From Cytidiella melzeri (lineage: Eukaryota; Basidiomycota; Agaricomycetes; Polyporales; Irpicaceae), in NCBI GenBank assembly GCA_022592445.1, contig JABYQR010000025.1, forward strand, positions 1-64,000: a DNA stretch of 64,000 bases. Direction: 5' to 3'. A model generated the notes under the pieces. The model was not told the DNA's origin, did not search any database, and saw nothing but the letters and a program-made list of their open reading frames with translations. The translations under genes and the position numbers were made by a program. Of the stretch, positions 42,734 through 53,157 are shown piece by piece. The first letter of the stretch is position 1, and the number at the start of each line of letters is the position of its first letter.

Positions 42734-44543
42734 CTAGTGTTAGCAAGGCTGGCAAGCGGCAAGTACAACTCCTAAAGATTGCATGAAATATTACTTGTTG
42801 AGCCAAATTTGTAGGTAAACTTGGTGCTGGTGGCAACCTGAACAAGCAATTTTGTTGGGAATAGCTTCTTCAATGAGCAATGTATAGTAGATTGGTGGTT
42901 GTCTTCACTGGAGCACACAATCATTCATGAAAGAAGAGGGACTGTGCTGTATTGTTTGAAGTGCAACAATGGGTGTGAGTACCGAATTACAACAAGTTTG
43001 TGGAGTAGAGCATGGAGATAAAGATTGTTTGACATGCGTCTTCTTGTAAATGGTGTTGAACTATGTTGAATAATCTAGATAAAATTTGGCAAACTGCAGG
43101 AGCAGAGTTACAAGTGATTATGTTTCTGAAAGCAAATTTAATAAATCATATAGCATGAAATAGTAAATTGCACCTGTGACTTTACTACTGAGAAGAACCT
43201 CAGTAAGGAGCTCTGTTCCTGGAAAGGCCCTTGCCAAGCCACCCGGTCATGTATATTAACTGAATTACAGGCATTTTCTATTTGTGACACTGCTATTGGT
43301 GACACTTGATAGGCAACTTGATTTGGGATAAAGTGACTGTACTACAATTGATAAGTTTGGTTGTGGGAAAAGCAGCCATACATTGATGAAGGTAATGGTA
43401 GCAAGGGGCTTCATCTATCTTGTCATTATTCTTGTGCAGTGTTCACTGCTGATTCTAGAACATTACTTGCTTCAAGAATGAAGGGCTTGAGGGTGTCTCA
43501 TTGATCAATTTCTAGAACATGTTTCATGTGTCCTGTTGATGTCTGCACTGCCTCACCCCCGTTGGAGCTGCCACAGGCTGGGTTCTGATTGTAACTTCTG
43601 CTTATAGAACAACTAGTGGTGGTGAAACTGTGTGGAAGAATCAAAGGCAGTGCTCTATGCTAATGTAACCACGTCCACTTGATGTCTGAACTACCTCCAC
43701 CCCACTAGAACTGCCACAGGCCATGCACCAATTTTAACTCCTCCTTAGAGGGCAACTAATGGTTGTGAAACTTTGTGGAACAATCTAATGCAGTGCTTGC
43801 TGTTGATGCAACCATGTCCTGTTGATGTCTGAACTGCCTCAACCCATATGGAACTGCTACAGGCTGTGTTCTGATTGTAACTCCTGCTTAGAGAGCAACT
43901 AACAGCTGTGAAACTTTGTGGAACAATCAAATGCAGTACTCACTAGTAAAGCAGCCACAAATCTATATTGTCCAAGAATGTAGGGGTTGAGAATTTGTAA
44001 TTAGCTTCCAAGGTACTGGTAATTCTTGCTCAGAGCCAATACTATGTATGGCATGTCTTCTGATTGTATTCCTTGTTCAGAGAGCAAGCAATGTCTGTAG
44101 ATTGCTGCACATGTACCTGACCAGAATTTGACATCATTTGCCAGCAGGAATGGGGTTTGAATCTGAGTCTGGATAATTTTTTACAGTGGACTGGCCATAA
44201 CTTGCTCAATTCCACTTCAATTGACAGGACTTTTGTATCAGGATGTTCCCACAAGATAGGGCTATCCAATGGTGTATTTACAGAATTATACCCATATGTA
44301 ATCTGTAAAAATCATAAACTGCATTTTGATTGCAAAAGTGATCTGATACAAAGTTATAAACGGCTGATAACAAGGCCAGTGTGATGCCATCAGCTGTATC
44401 TACGGTTTTGTTATTGACACTGTTACTGTCTGTATTATGCCATCAAATTCCCACACTTTGGGGAACAAAAAGGTCACATCTGAAAAGGCATCAATGTGCT
44501 GGAGCACATTGAAACAATTCTTCTTCACTCTTCAGGAATTGTA
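42734..44543 (-). mobile_element. R5: uninterrupted R-family element
   Basis: 1810 bp, 5' terminus at 44543 (complement of TTCAGGAATTGTA), 3' terminus CTAG at 42734, T on both flanks. It contains three 142-bp units (43540-43935; landmarks 43568, 43711, 43854). It is the empty-site reference for both insertions that split R2 (R3 at the GTATATTAACTG site near 43255, RQ-A at AGAATTTGAC near 44124). Confidence 0.75.
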
Positions 44544-45935
44544 ACATGAGACCTCTCAAATAAGCATATGGTAAGAGGATTGTCAGGCAATTGAAGACAG
44601 GAATTTTTTGCTTTAGCACTACTTGACAAAATTACTTAATTGAGATTCATGAAAAAATACCCAAAGGTGTTTGTGCTAATCATTGCATATCATCATGATG
44701 ACATGCCAGAGGGATAGATTACATATCTAAATCTCTGCCATGACCATTAAAGTGGGATGAGAAAATTGCTCACAGCATTGAAAATCTGCTTGAAGAGGCG
44801 GTCTGGCAAACGTTGAACAGAACCAAGGGAAATAAAATACAAATAAGACAGTCAATCATACATTGGAAGATCAACCAAGTGAACATATAAATGCTACAGT
44901 AGACAACTTTGTACCTGCTCAAGTCAAAACTGAAACAAACATCTTAGTGAGGTGCAAGGTATAAAACCAATCAACAAGGGTAGAAAGGGCTTAGAAAAAG
45001 TCAAACACTGAACCAAACCCATAAGACACAAAAAATCAATTTGAACCCAGTACTATCCAATTTACTTGGTCTCAAGGAATTAAACTGGAGCAGTTGATCA
45101 TGTAGTTGTGCACATGATAGCTTGTTTACTACACTTATCAACATCAAGACTAAGGATAGTGACAAATGAACAAAATCAACTCCAACAGGCAATAATTACT
45201 TGATAATGCTTGGTGATATCTTTAAAGATCTGAATATTGAGATAGTGACATTAAAGATGGTACCACCATCAATCAAGATTGCGTGCATCAGGATCTACTA
45301 GATATATCTTTCATAGATACAACTGGTAACAATGTAGGAGAACTTTGTGAGTATATGTTTTTACCAGTTACAAGTTCAAAATTAGTAGTATGATACTGTA
45401 ACAGATTTCAACATAAAATTAAACCATATGCTAGATCTACTCTATGGTGTTGCACAAAGAATGGCTGGAAGAATAAGTGAAGTGTAATGGCTCATGTAAC
45501 AGGCAAATATTTCCAACTGGACAAATGCTTTAAGGCACATCACATCAAAAAAAATTGTACCTGCTATCATAGAAGTAGTGACATTTATTCAGATTTGAAC
45601 ATATTATGCAGGCTAGTAGATACAGATTCAACTTGCGTGGAATTGACTACATGGTGACAGCCATTTCATTTGCCATGTTATTGATAACAATGCTCATATA
45701 TGGTTTCACAATGTGATACACACTGATAAACATACTGAACACAATGGTCATACTACAGAAATAAACTGTGATCTGTCAATAACAGTTGATTAAGGATGCA
45801 AATGTTCAGTTGCAATATACATGCTCTACTATAAACTAAACACGTCCTTTCTTTCAAGATGTAAAACATTTAAATCAGATTTTGGACTTCAGGACTTGTA
45901 TCTTGCCACTTGCTGGCCCTACTCCCGCAAGTCTT
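44544..45935. other. AT-rich DNA, no recognised gene
   Basis: No open frame that looks coding and no LTR or TIR ends. 45895-45935 resembles an R 3' end (CTTGCCACTTGCTGGCCC). Confidence 0.45.
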
Positions 45936-46481
45936 AAGTTCACATGGGTGCTTATCAATTGATGTGCACTCTGCCATTGATGCGCTCCTTTCCTTATTTG
46001 TGAATCACATGATAGAACTCTCTGGAACCTTGTGGAACATGCTGAGACTATCATGTCATAGGATAGAACATTCTATTAGATGATGTCATAGTTCTTAGAA
46101 CCTTCTGGAAAAGTCTAGTCTTGTCTTGAAACAAGCTAGAACAAGTCTAGACTTGGAACTGGGTCATGGGGTCAGCTCATGGGGACAATTGCTATTGGTC
46201 GCTTATTGAAGTGGCACCACTAGGGCATAGGGCATGCTGAGTAAGGTAGATTACCTTACTCATGTAGGTATTAGGGGTCCTAGGATAGTACCTTGGGTTC
46301 TTCTCTTCATGTGTATATATAGGCACTTCTGAGGGCATATCCCTCAGTCTTATCCACGCTGTTGAACTAGGACTACTCAGTACCTCACGGTACTTTGCTC
46401 ACCACACGTCTTGTTCTCTATTTTACTCATTTTCCCCAAGTTTATTGACTTACCTGGTGAGTAGTAACCCTCACTGTTACA
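45936..46481 (+). repeat. LTR-E, 5'-truncated
   Basis: Aligns with the reverse complement of 36532-37100 and ends CACTGTTACA at 46481. The TGTCAC start is missing, replaced by an R 3' end. It contains GTGTATATATAGGC (about 46310). Confidence 0.75.
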
Positions 46482-46580
46482 CAGCCAACTTGACCACTCT
46501 GAACTTTCCTAACATAAACAATGCAGCAAGACAATCCATGGTTTTGACAATTTCTACCTCCAGTTGGCATTAGTGAATAG

Positions 46581-47227
46581 CAAGGGTAAACCCCTCATTA
46601 CATTATAATGACCCTTACCCTTACCCTTCAATACCCTTACCCTTGGCAAGGGTGAAGGGTTTATGAAGGGTGAGGAGGGTTGACAACCCTTGAAGGGTCA
46701 ACCCTTAGGGTCTCAAGGGTTTGCAGCATAAACATTTATCTGTAAAATAACTCATACAATGACAATGCGGTCCCAACCATTCTCTAACTCCTCCACAGTT
46801 TCCTCAGCATCTTTCTCAGGCTGTGCAGTTACAGCAAGGACATCCTTGTTGTCTACAAAGCCCTGCTCACTCCAGTTGCCTAGACAAAGCAGAGCTCGAA
46901 TAGACTCAGCAGACAGCCGGTTTTGGACATGGCTCAGTAGAAGACGGCCTTGGCTGAACACTCTTTCAACAGAGACAGAAGTAGCTATACCAGTAGTCAG
47001 CACAACTTGATGCCTGAAAACCCAAACAACATACCCGGGATAGTCAGATAGTCCAAAGCCATTCTTGAGAGGCGAGGATAGATCTGCTTATTTAAATACC
47101 ACCATTTGATGATGTCCTCAACAACCTCAGTTGATGAGCTTAGATATCGGTGCAATTCATCTGTCTTGTGAGATATTCCTGACTGGCGAGCACGTTGCTT
47201 CAGTCGGATTCTGTCAAACATATTTAC
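46581..47227 (-). mobile_element. hAT transposon remnant, 3' part
   Basis: Minus-oriented. The 3' end at about 46581 is dense in AAGGGT/ACCCTT hexamers on both strands (46581-46735), typical of subterminal transposase-binding repeats. The coding end of a hAT transposase follows. The 5' half is removed by the LTR-B boundary at 47228. Confidence 0.65.
46752..47227 (-). pseudogene. hAT transposase C-terminal dimerisation domain
   Basis: Two exons. The first (to about 47031) reads DELHRYLSSSTEVVEDIIKW, WYLNKQIYPRLSRMALDYL, TIP. Donor GTATGT; acceptor GGTATAG restores ATSVSVERVFSQGRLLLSHV, the hATC signature, then NRLSAESIRALLCLGNW. The intron is about 57 nt. The N-terminal zinc finger and catalytic part are absent because the LTR element inserted. 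The remaining frame is intact. Confidence 0.85.
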
Positions 47228-47982
47228 TGTCATGGATGGCCTGACTAGCCCTTAATTTTCGCAATTTACCTCTTGTTTTTATCTGTAAAACTCCGGGCTG
47301 TAACCCAGTTGCAACCCTCTCTGTACAAACTCCTTTGCACGTCTATTAAGCGCCTGTATCACGTGGCTTAGACACTCCACATGGTCACGTTACTTGCTAA
47401 TACCTCACACTGGCATGTGACTTAGCTTATGTAAGACCACATGGCTACCACCACATGGCTCAGCCCATAGCTAGGGTTTGACGTCATAGATACTGTTCAC
47501 ATGTGCTCCTTTTGTTCTTTCCCTATTGTTCTGTTTATGGAAGAATGTTCTCACAGGTGTGGGAATGGAATACAATAGTTGGTCTCCTTTTAGATAGATT
47601 CTCTCACGAGTAGAGTTCTTGGCAAGGTCTAGACAATAGCTATTGTTCTCCTTTAGATAGTTCTTTTGTTCTTCGTTCACACGGCTTCTTGCAAAGCCTG
47701 CCCTTAACATGGTCTGTGCGCAGGTCCCTGAAGTCTATATAAGCAGCTGCATGTACGTTTCTAGCCCCCCATCTTGACCTCTTGGTCTTTACTGGGCTAG
47801 GTAAGCAAACCCCATGTACTACATAGCTAGTAGTACCCAATACTAACTTGGTCTTTACTGGGCTAGATACCTGAATAAGGTTTATAGTTGGTGAGAGCAT
47901 TGTGCTACACGCCTGCCACCACCTCGTTGTTGTCTTCCACTTCATGTCCCTAGTCGCTGCATCAAGCTCTGTCTTTGTGACA
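47228..47982 (+). repeat. LTR-B, 5' LTR of the second ORF0-gag element
   Basis: 755 bp, TGTCATGGATGG...TTTGTGACA. TATA box (TCTATATAAG, 47735) and donor-like GGGCTAG/GTAAGC (GT at 47801). A second CTTGGTCTTTACTGGGCTAG lies about 60 bp further on. It is followed by leader, ORF0 and gag, which makes it the 5' LTR. Confidence 0.88.
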
Positions 47983-48056
47983 TTTGGTCGAGATTGTTGT
48001 GAAACCCTGGGTTCCCCCATTCCCACTGTATAAAAAAAGTTTATTCCTGTTTGGCA

Positions 48057-48858
48057 AGTATGTCTCCGGTCTTTTCATACCGTTGAGCTACGCTTACGTC
48101 ATCTGTTTTTACCCACTACGCGTTGTTTAGTGCCTAAAGACACGCGCCCCCGTTTCAACAAGGACCTCCGTATCACTGAGCCTCAGCTCAAGAGGTGCCT
48201 TCCAACATCTTTCCTCAACGCTCTCGCTGCCAAGCGTAAGAGCGGTCAACCTCATTACTGGTCTGACAAAGACCTCGTCAATGTTGTGAAATACGTGTCA
48301 AAGAAGCCGCCTGTCAAAGGCATCACCCTCACCGTCCCCTCTTACGAGGAAAATTGACAACTTCGCGCTTCTGCCCGAGCATACGAAGAACGCGCGGCTG
48401 AAGAACGTGCTCAAACTCTAGCTGAGCAACAGACCCACAAGCTGACTCTTGCTGGACGGCTTTCCAAGCTCCCCGCACCCACTCCCACTCCCGCTGCACC
48501 AAAACTGGTGCTCCTTGACTTCAAAAAGTTGTCACCATTCAACCTCGTGGGCATCTTCAAGCCTAAGCTCACCGCTGTCCGCACCCAACTACAAGCTCTT
48601 ACAGAGCTTCAGGAACTTCTACATTGTGCATACCCTGACCACCGTTGCGCTTTGCTTCATCTCGTCAATAATCTCAACCGCTTCCTTAATTGACTTGACG
48701 AACTCGCACCAGTCACAGCAGACCGTGGGTGGCAACTCCTAGACTGGGGTTGCAAAGCAATTGAGAAGGTCTCATTCAAGCAGCTTTGTAAGAACTATAG
48801 CAAAGTTCTTGCACAGCTTGACGTAGTGAATAACAATAGCTACTTTGAGTGGATCTAG
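48057..48858 (+). pseudogene. ORF0 homologue, degraded (element 2)
   Basis: Second copy of the pre-gag ORF. The start codon again needs splicing: A at 48057, intron 48058-48130 (GTATGT...TTGTTTAG, 73 nt), then TG CCT AAA. The protein aligns with ORF0 of element 1 over its full length (PKDTRPRFNKDL; KLVLLDFKKLSPFNLVGIFK; GWQLLDWGCKAI; SYFEWI) and ends with TAG at the matching place. Two in-frame TGA codons (48355 and about 48692) inactivate it. Conservation of length and ending in a diverged element argues it is a real part of this gypsy lineage. Confidence 0.72.
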
Positions 48859-49625
48859 ACAAATCCACAGTTTTGCCCACCACGTCTTGTAATAATTGTA
48901 TACATTTCTTTGACTCAAACATGGTTACTGACAACCACTTCTACGGAGGTCTATTCTACGAGTGTGACAACCAACCTTGTTCAAATCGATACTCCACCAA
49001 AGCCGTCAACAGCGAGTACTACTTTGAGCATTACCAGACACCCAACAGAGAAAACGTACGCCTCTTCACATCACAAGACATGGATCCTAATCAGCAGAAC
49101 ACTGCTCCCACCGCCGCCCCAGCTGCTGTTCCCAACCTGAGTGCACAAGACATCCTCAACATGTTCGGTGTCCTGACACAAGGAATGGTGGACCTCACCA
49201 ATCAGGTGGCTGCCTTGACAGCTGCTCAGGCACCAGCAATCGCTGCTGCCACTCACGTCTCCAGGGAATGGAGCATTGTGGAGAAGCCGGTATCCTTTAA
49301 GGGGAAGACCTCCTCAGAGGCCAGGCTCTTTCGACACGCGTTCATTGGGCACAGAATCAGGGCAAAGCATTCTTCCAGCAGGATGCCCAAGGCCAAGTCT
49401 GGCTGGACAACAATGGTGCGAGGATCTTTGATCCTCACAAACCCATCACCAGCGCCCTGTCGTTCATGCAGGACGACGCTGCCGACTGGGCTCGTCCTCA
49501 TATCGAGGAGCTTGCCAGCAGTAAACCAGCTTTTGGCAATAGCTGGGATACGTTTATCGAGGCTTTCAAAGCCAAATTCAAGCCTATAGATGCTGTCATG
49601 GAGGCTAAGACAAAAATTAAGGGCT
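48849..49625 (+). pseudogene. Gag, N-terminal half, truncated (element 2)
   Basis: Starts in the -1 phase relative to ORF0. The first ATG is near 48919 (MVTDNHFYGG). It shares QPCSNRY, a Pro/Ala-rich region, and EWSIVEKPVSFKGKTSSEAR with element 1 Gag, where the match is EKPASFKGNASSDARR. A one-base shift near 49345 moves the frame; it then reads LSFMQDDAADWARPHIEELA and FIEAFKAKFKPIDAVMEAK. It stops abruptly when it meets a 33-bp inverted LTR-B end at 49610. Pol and 3' LTR are absent. Confidence 0.82.
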
Positions 49626-49642
49626 AGTTGGGCCATCCACAA
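49610..49642 (-). repeat. Terminal 33 bp of LTR-B, inverted
   Basis: Reverse complement of the LTR-B start (TGTTGTGGATGGCCC...), ending exactly at its outer TG, fused to the broken gag. No other LTR-B sequence follows. Confidence 0.8.
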
Positions 49643-49762
49643 CAGCTACTACATTCTCAAATTCATGAGCCTCTATCCCTGGTGTCAGAGCTGAGAAAAA
49701 AACTCTGCCAGGTGTCTCAGGATAATAGCAGAAGGCATAAGCAGGGAAAAGCAAAGGCTACC

Positions 49763-50475
49763 TGTTACAAACGGTCTTCACACCCTATTATTTTTCTTCA
49801 CTTCTTCGATTATCCGGACAACTAGTTATCTTCTTTACACTTGCCTTGATGATCCAACTCGTCCTTCCTCCATCATTCCCTGAGTCACATCACCTCTGTT
49901 CAATATGGACTATTATGTCATTGATTGTCTCCCTGTGTCCATTCAAACCTCAGACCTAACTCCGATTGGTTACCATTGCCTTGGTTCAACCCTCTGCCTT
50001 GCCATAACTCTGTTACCATTCCATGGGGTCCAACCCCGTCTATCCCCTGTTTTGGGTCCAACCCCGTCTATCCCCTGTTTCGGGTTCAACCCCTTCTCTA
50101 TTGATCTTTGCCTCATGTCTCACCTTTCTATTGTCCCTTGTTTCCGCACCTTGACGGTCTTTTCTCCCATTAGCTTTCCAAAGCAGCTATTGTTCTCTGT
50201 GTATTGTTTCTCCTTTCTATTCCTCCAATTTGCTACCACTACTTTGGACTGGTCCAAAAGTAGTTAGGTCAATATGTATAAATACTCGCTAGACATGGGG
50301 GCTAGAACCTCAGTCTATCCACTTTGTATCAATATTCCTTATATCGAACCATCATCTGTCTGCCACTGTGCTTGACAGCGACCGCGCGGCCTAGACCATC
50401 ATTCGACCTTGTGTGTAGCTACACCAAGGGGTTCTGACTCAACAACTTGTCCCTTGACGATAGTCAGTCTTAACA
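49763..50475 (+). repeat. Solo LTR-C
   Basis: 713 bp, TGTTACAAACGG...GTCTTAACA. Flanks CTACC / ATACC match at 4 of 5 bases, consistent with an aged target duplication. TATA-like TGTATAAATAC near 50276. It contains a tandem GGGTCCAACCCCGTCTATCC (two units, about 50027-50075). Confidence 0.88.
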
Positions 50476-51126
50476 ATACCAAGGTAAATACCAATGTAGA
50501 GATGATTAAAGCTTGACATTGGAGTATAATGTATATGTGTTGAGCTGCGGGGGCTGGTACCATCTGAATGTCTGATCCACACCTGTGACTGACATCTGCC
50601 AAAGGTAGACATTATCCATGAGTTGGTTTACCTGCAGGTCAGTGCGAGTGTTGACCTGCAGGTACCTCTAGGTAATCTGCACCCATGGCATGCTTTATTA
50701 TGCATGGATACACGCCATCAAGCTGTGTAGAACCCTCCCAAACCAATTCACATGAAAGAAGCACCTGAGCTGGTAAGAACAATTTCCAGGCTTTGCCAAT
50801 GGCATGTATGTACAGCAAGTTCATAAAACACGCCATTTTCATCTTACAACCAGGAAGTGCTAGTTGCAGTGACAGAGGTATAGGAAAGCTGAGGGTAGAG
50901 CCAAGGCTGTAGTAGCCCATCAATGTAAACAAGGGCAAAGAGCCAGAACTGATGATGTAAAAGTCTGTGTTGACAGCTGAAATGAGGACTACAGTTACAG
51001 TAGATGGATCCAGGGTGATTGGAATTGCAAAGGCAGAGACATGGACAACATGTGGATACTAACAAGAGAAAGAGAAATGAAGATGACAAATTGTGAAGAC
51101 TTGTTTGACACAGAACCCTGACATTT
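50476..51126. other. No gene recognised; segment duplicated near 53 kb
   Basis: 50740-50870 resembles 53020-53140 (shared AGAAGCACCYGAGCTGGT and GTGTATGTACAGC). On the minus strand both would read a similar peptide (LYIHA-x3-AWK-x4-A-VLL), so they may be fragments of one gene family. Nothing else is supported. Confidence 0.4.
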
Positions 51127-51579
51127 TCAGTGTGCCTCCTGACTGTTTTCTACTATTTTACCAGGTGGTGGTATCTTCTTGAGTTTTTCCCCGAGTCTGT
51201 TAAGCCAATGTTGCCTTTGACCGGAATCTTGAAGCATTGACCATATGGCCTTCTTGACCGGATCCTTTGGCTCTGATGGGTTGTGCTGTGCAAGCATGGA
51301 TGCCACTTCGCCATGTAAGTCATATTCATCTAATCCTGATAGGAGTTTCTTTTCTTCTGGAGTGGTTTGTTTGGAATCATTGATTAGACGTAAGGGATCC
51401 AGAGCAGGATATTTGCCTGTGCCTGTGCTTCGTCTTGCCATGTAGTCAGGGTTGGGGTTGTTAAAAAGAGTTGTACCCTGGGATTCTTTGGTGCCCCAGG
51501 GAGTGGCAGACACAGTCACCATGGGGAATAAACTGGTGACAGCAGCAACAAGCAAAACAAGAGATGTTGGGAACTGCAT
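51127..51579 (-). CDS. Small secreted protein 2 (candidate effector, paralogue of protein 1)
   Basis: 150 codons, start at 51579 (MQFPTSLVLLVAAVTSL, signal peptide, probable cleavage after VTVSA). The mature region is hydrophilic without cysteines. Blocks shared with the gene at 31363: SATPWGTKES, TLFNNPNPDYMARRSTGTG, VASMLAQ, PKDPVKKAIWSMLQDS, HWLNRLGEKL. A longer in-phase upstream ATG exists at 51687, but the UTR intron (51642-51709) covers it, so 51579 is the better start. Its intact frame and the conserved 5' region support a functional gene. Function unknown; a secreted or host-interaction role is inference. Confidence 0.75.
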   Translation of the reverse strand: MQFPTSLVLLVAAVTSLFPMVTVSATPWGTKESQGTTLFNNPNPDYMARRSTGTGKYPALDPLRLINDSKQTTPEEKKLLSGLDEYDLHGEVASMLAQHNPSEPKDPVKKAIWSMLQDSGQRQHWLNRLGEKLKKIPPPGKIVENSQEAH

Positions 51580-51880
51580 GATGGTATGGAATGTTGAAGG
51601 ATGGTTTGGAAAGGGTTTGGAAGAGGGGAATGACAAGACAGCTGTGAGAGCAACATCAGTGATGGTGATGCGAGGCAGGTGAAACATGAATGAACAAGAT
51701 TGTACTTACTGACTAGCACTGAAGCAAATGAAGAATGATGACAAGTTGAGTGGTGTCACTTGAGGAGGGGGTGGATGCACTGTTGTGATCACACTGCAGG
51801 CTGTCGGGACCTACCACACATAAAGACAGGTTAATCCAGGTGCAATACAGAAAGCACAATGATGGTATAGAATGTACCTT
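51580..51880 (-). promoter_or_regulatory. Promoter/5'UTR of secreted protein 2, with UTR intron
   Basis: Aligns with 31059-31362 in inverted orientation. It contains a 68-nt UTR intron at 51642-51709 (GTAAGT...TCACAG). Conservation extends about 300 bp upstream of the ATG and stops at GGTACATTCTA. Confidence 0.7.
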
Positions 51881-52590
51881 GTACAACCTGAGACTGGCTG
51901 ACTAGGTGCCAAGGTATATGAGTATACAACATAACACAAGAGCAATGGGGGGATACTCACTACCAGGTGGAAGAGAGAACAATGGAGATGGAGGAGTAGA
52001 GAACCAAGGTGAAGAAGGCCCGGGGTTATATGCTACAGGTGAAGGCATCAGGCAGTGTTCTGTGTGGTCAAGACAAAAGATGCAACCTATGTGAGCAAAG
52101 ATGTGAAACTGATCAATCATCAACGGTTCTCAGATAAGGAAAGTGCCCGGAGCAATAGAGGTGTGCTGGGTGCATATGGCAAGGGAGTTTATTTGTCTTG
52201 CAGTGCTTAGAAGAGACATTAGTCGTGGCAACATCTGCGTTTCAGGAAAAAGATCATGATCATGATATTGATATTTCCAGCTCTCGCTCATGGACAAGGT
52301 TACCTTGTTTCTTTTTTTCCTTGTTCTCATTCTATATGAATAACATGTTAGCGTAGCCTAATTCCCATGGACACAGCCTTCTTGATTATCATTTCCTTAT
52401 TGAGCTGTCTCTCGTTGTACTATAAGAGTTCACTCATTCCTCTCTTTTCCCCCCATTGTGCTTTCTTCCTTCGCACCTTGGGGTAAGCTTGTCTCTCTCT
52501 CGCACTTGCAGCATGTACATATGCTGACCCTGTACTTAGCTCACTTGCTCGACACTCGTGTCTTAGGTACTCAGAGGTCTGACAGCGCCC
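51881..52590. other. Intergenic, possible promoter near 52420
   Basis: A TATA-like ACTATAAGAG (about 52420), a pyrimidine-rich tract (52435-52470) and a GGTAAGC...TTGCAG pair (52483-52512) suggest a transcription start with a short leader intron on the plus strand. I cannot find a following ORF. Confidence 0.3.
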
Positions 52591-53133
52591 TTAGGTCTTA
52601 GCAGCGCACACAACCCTGCCTTTCGACGTATCCGTTGTTACATGATGGGTGTGGTCATGGGGACTGATGGTGGCTCGACACCACGACGAACTGCTAGTTG
52701 CTCCGATGCAAACGCCACCACGGACGAGTGCTTCTGCTGAAACAGTGAGAGGCTGTTCTGAAACATGTATCATTGAAATAGCGGTATAATTCAAATATAC
52801 AAGCTCTTCTTCATCCGTCGGACAATATCTTTCACGACATGGGTTACTAGTCCACGAATGAATGCAATACACAGGCTCAAATACCACAACAATGAACATG
52901 AGATAAATTTCCAAGTTGGTTCAATCATCCCCTAGTGAGGTGGCACAGAAGTCGTTGTGTAGGTTGGAATTGCCTATTTCCTGGTCGCTGCGCTCATATG
53001 CATGCTCCAACGGCAAAACAGGGCCACATGGGAGAAGCACCCGAGCTGGTGAGGTAACTTTCCATGCTTCGTCAAGGGCGTGTATGTACAGCGAGTCCAC
53101 ATACATATAACACCACCACTTCCATCTTACCAA
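52591..53133 (-). pseudogene. Unknown ORF with one in-frame stop
   Basis: A single minus-strand phase runs from 53133 to 52591, broken by TGA at 52921. Readable parts: DSLYIHALDEAWKVTSPARV, LEHAYERSDQEIGNSNLH, then MEIYLMFIVVVFEPVYC and CRERYCPTDEEELVYL. No family recognised. The first part resembles 50740-50870. Coding status is uncertain. Confidence 0.3.
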
Positions 53134-53157
53134 CCAAAAAAACCCACAGCAGTTCCA

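Noticed and set aside
46590..46735. ACCCTT repeats resembling an interstitial telomere
   Set aside because: The fungal telomere unit is TTAGGG. These are irregular AAGGGT/ACCCTT boxes on both strands beside a hAT transposase end, which explains them better.
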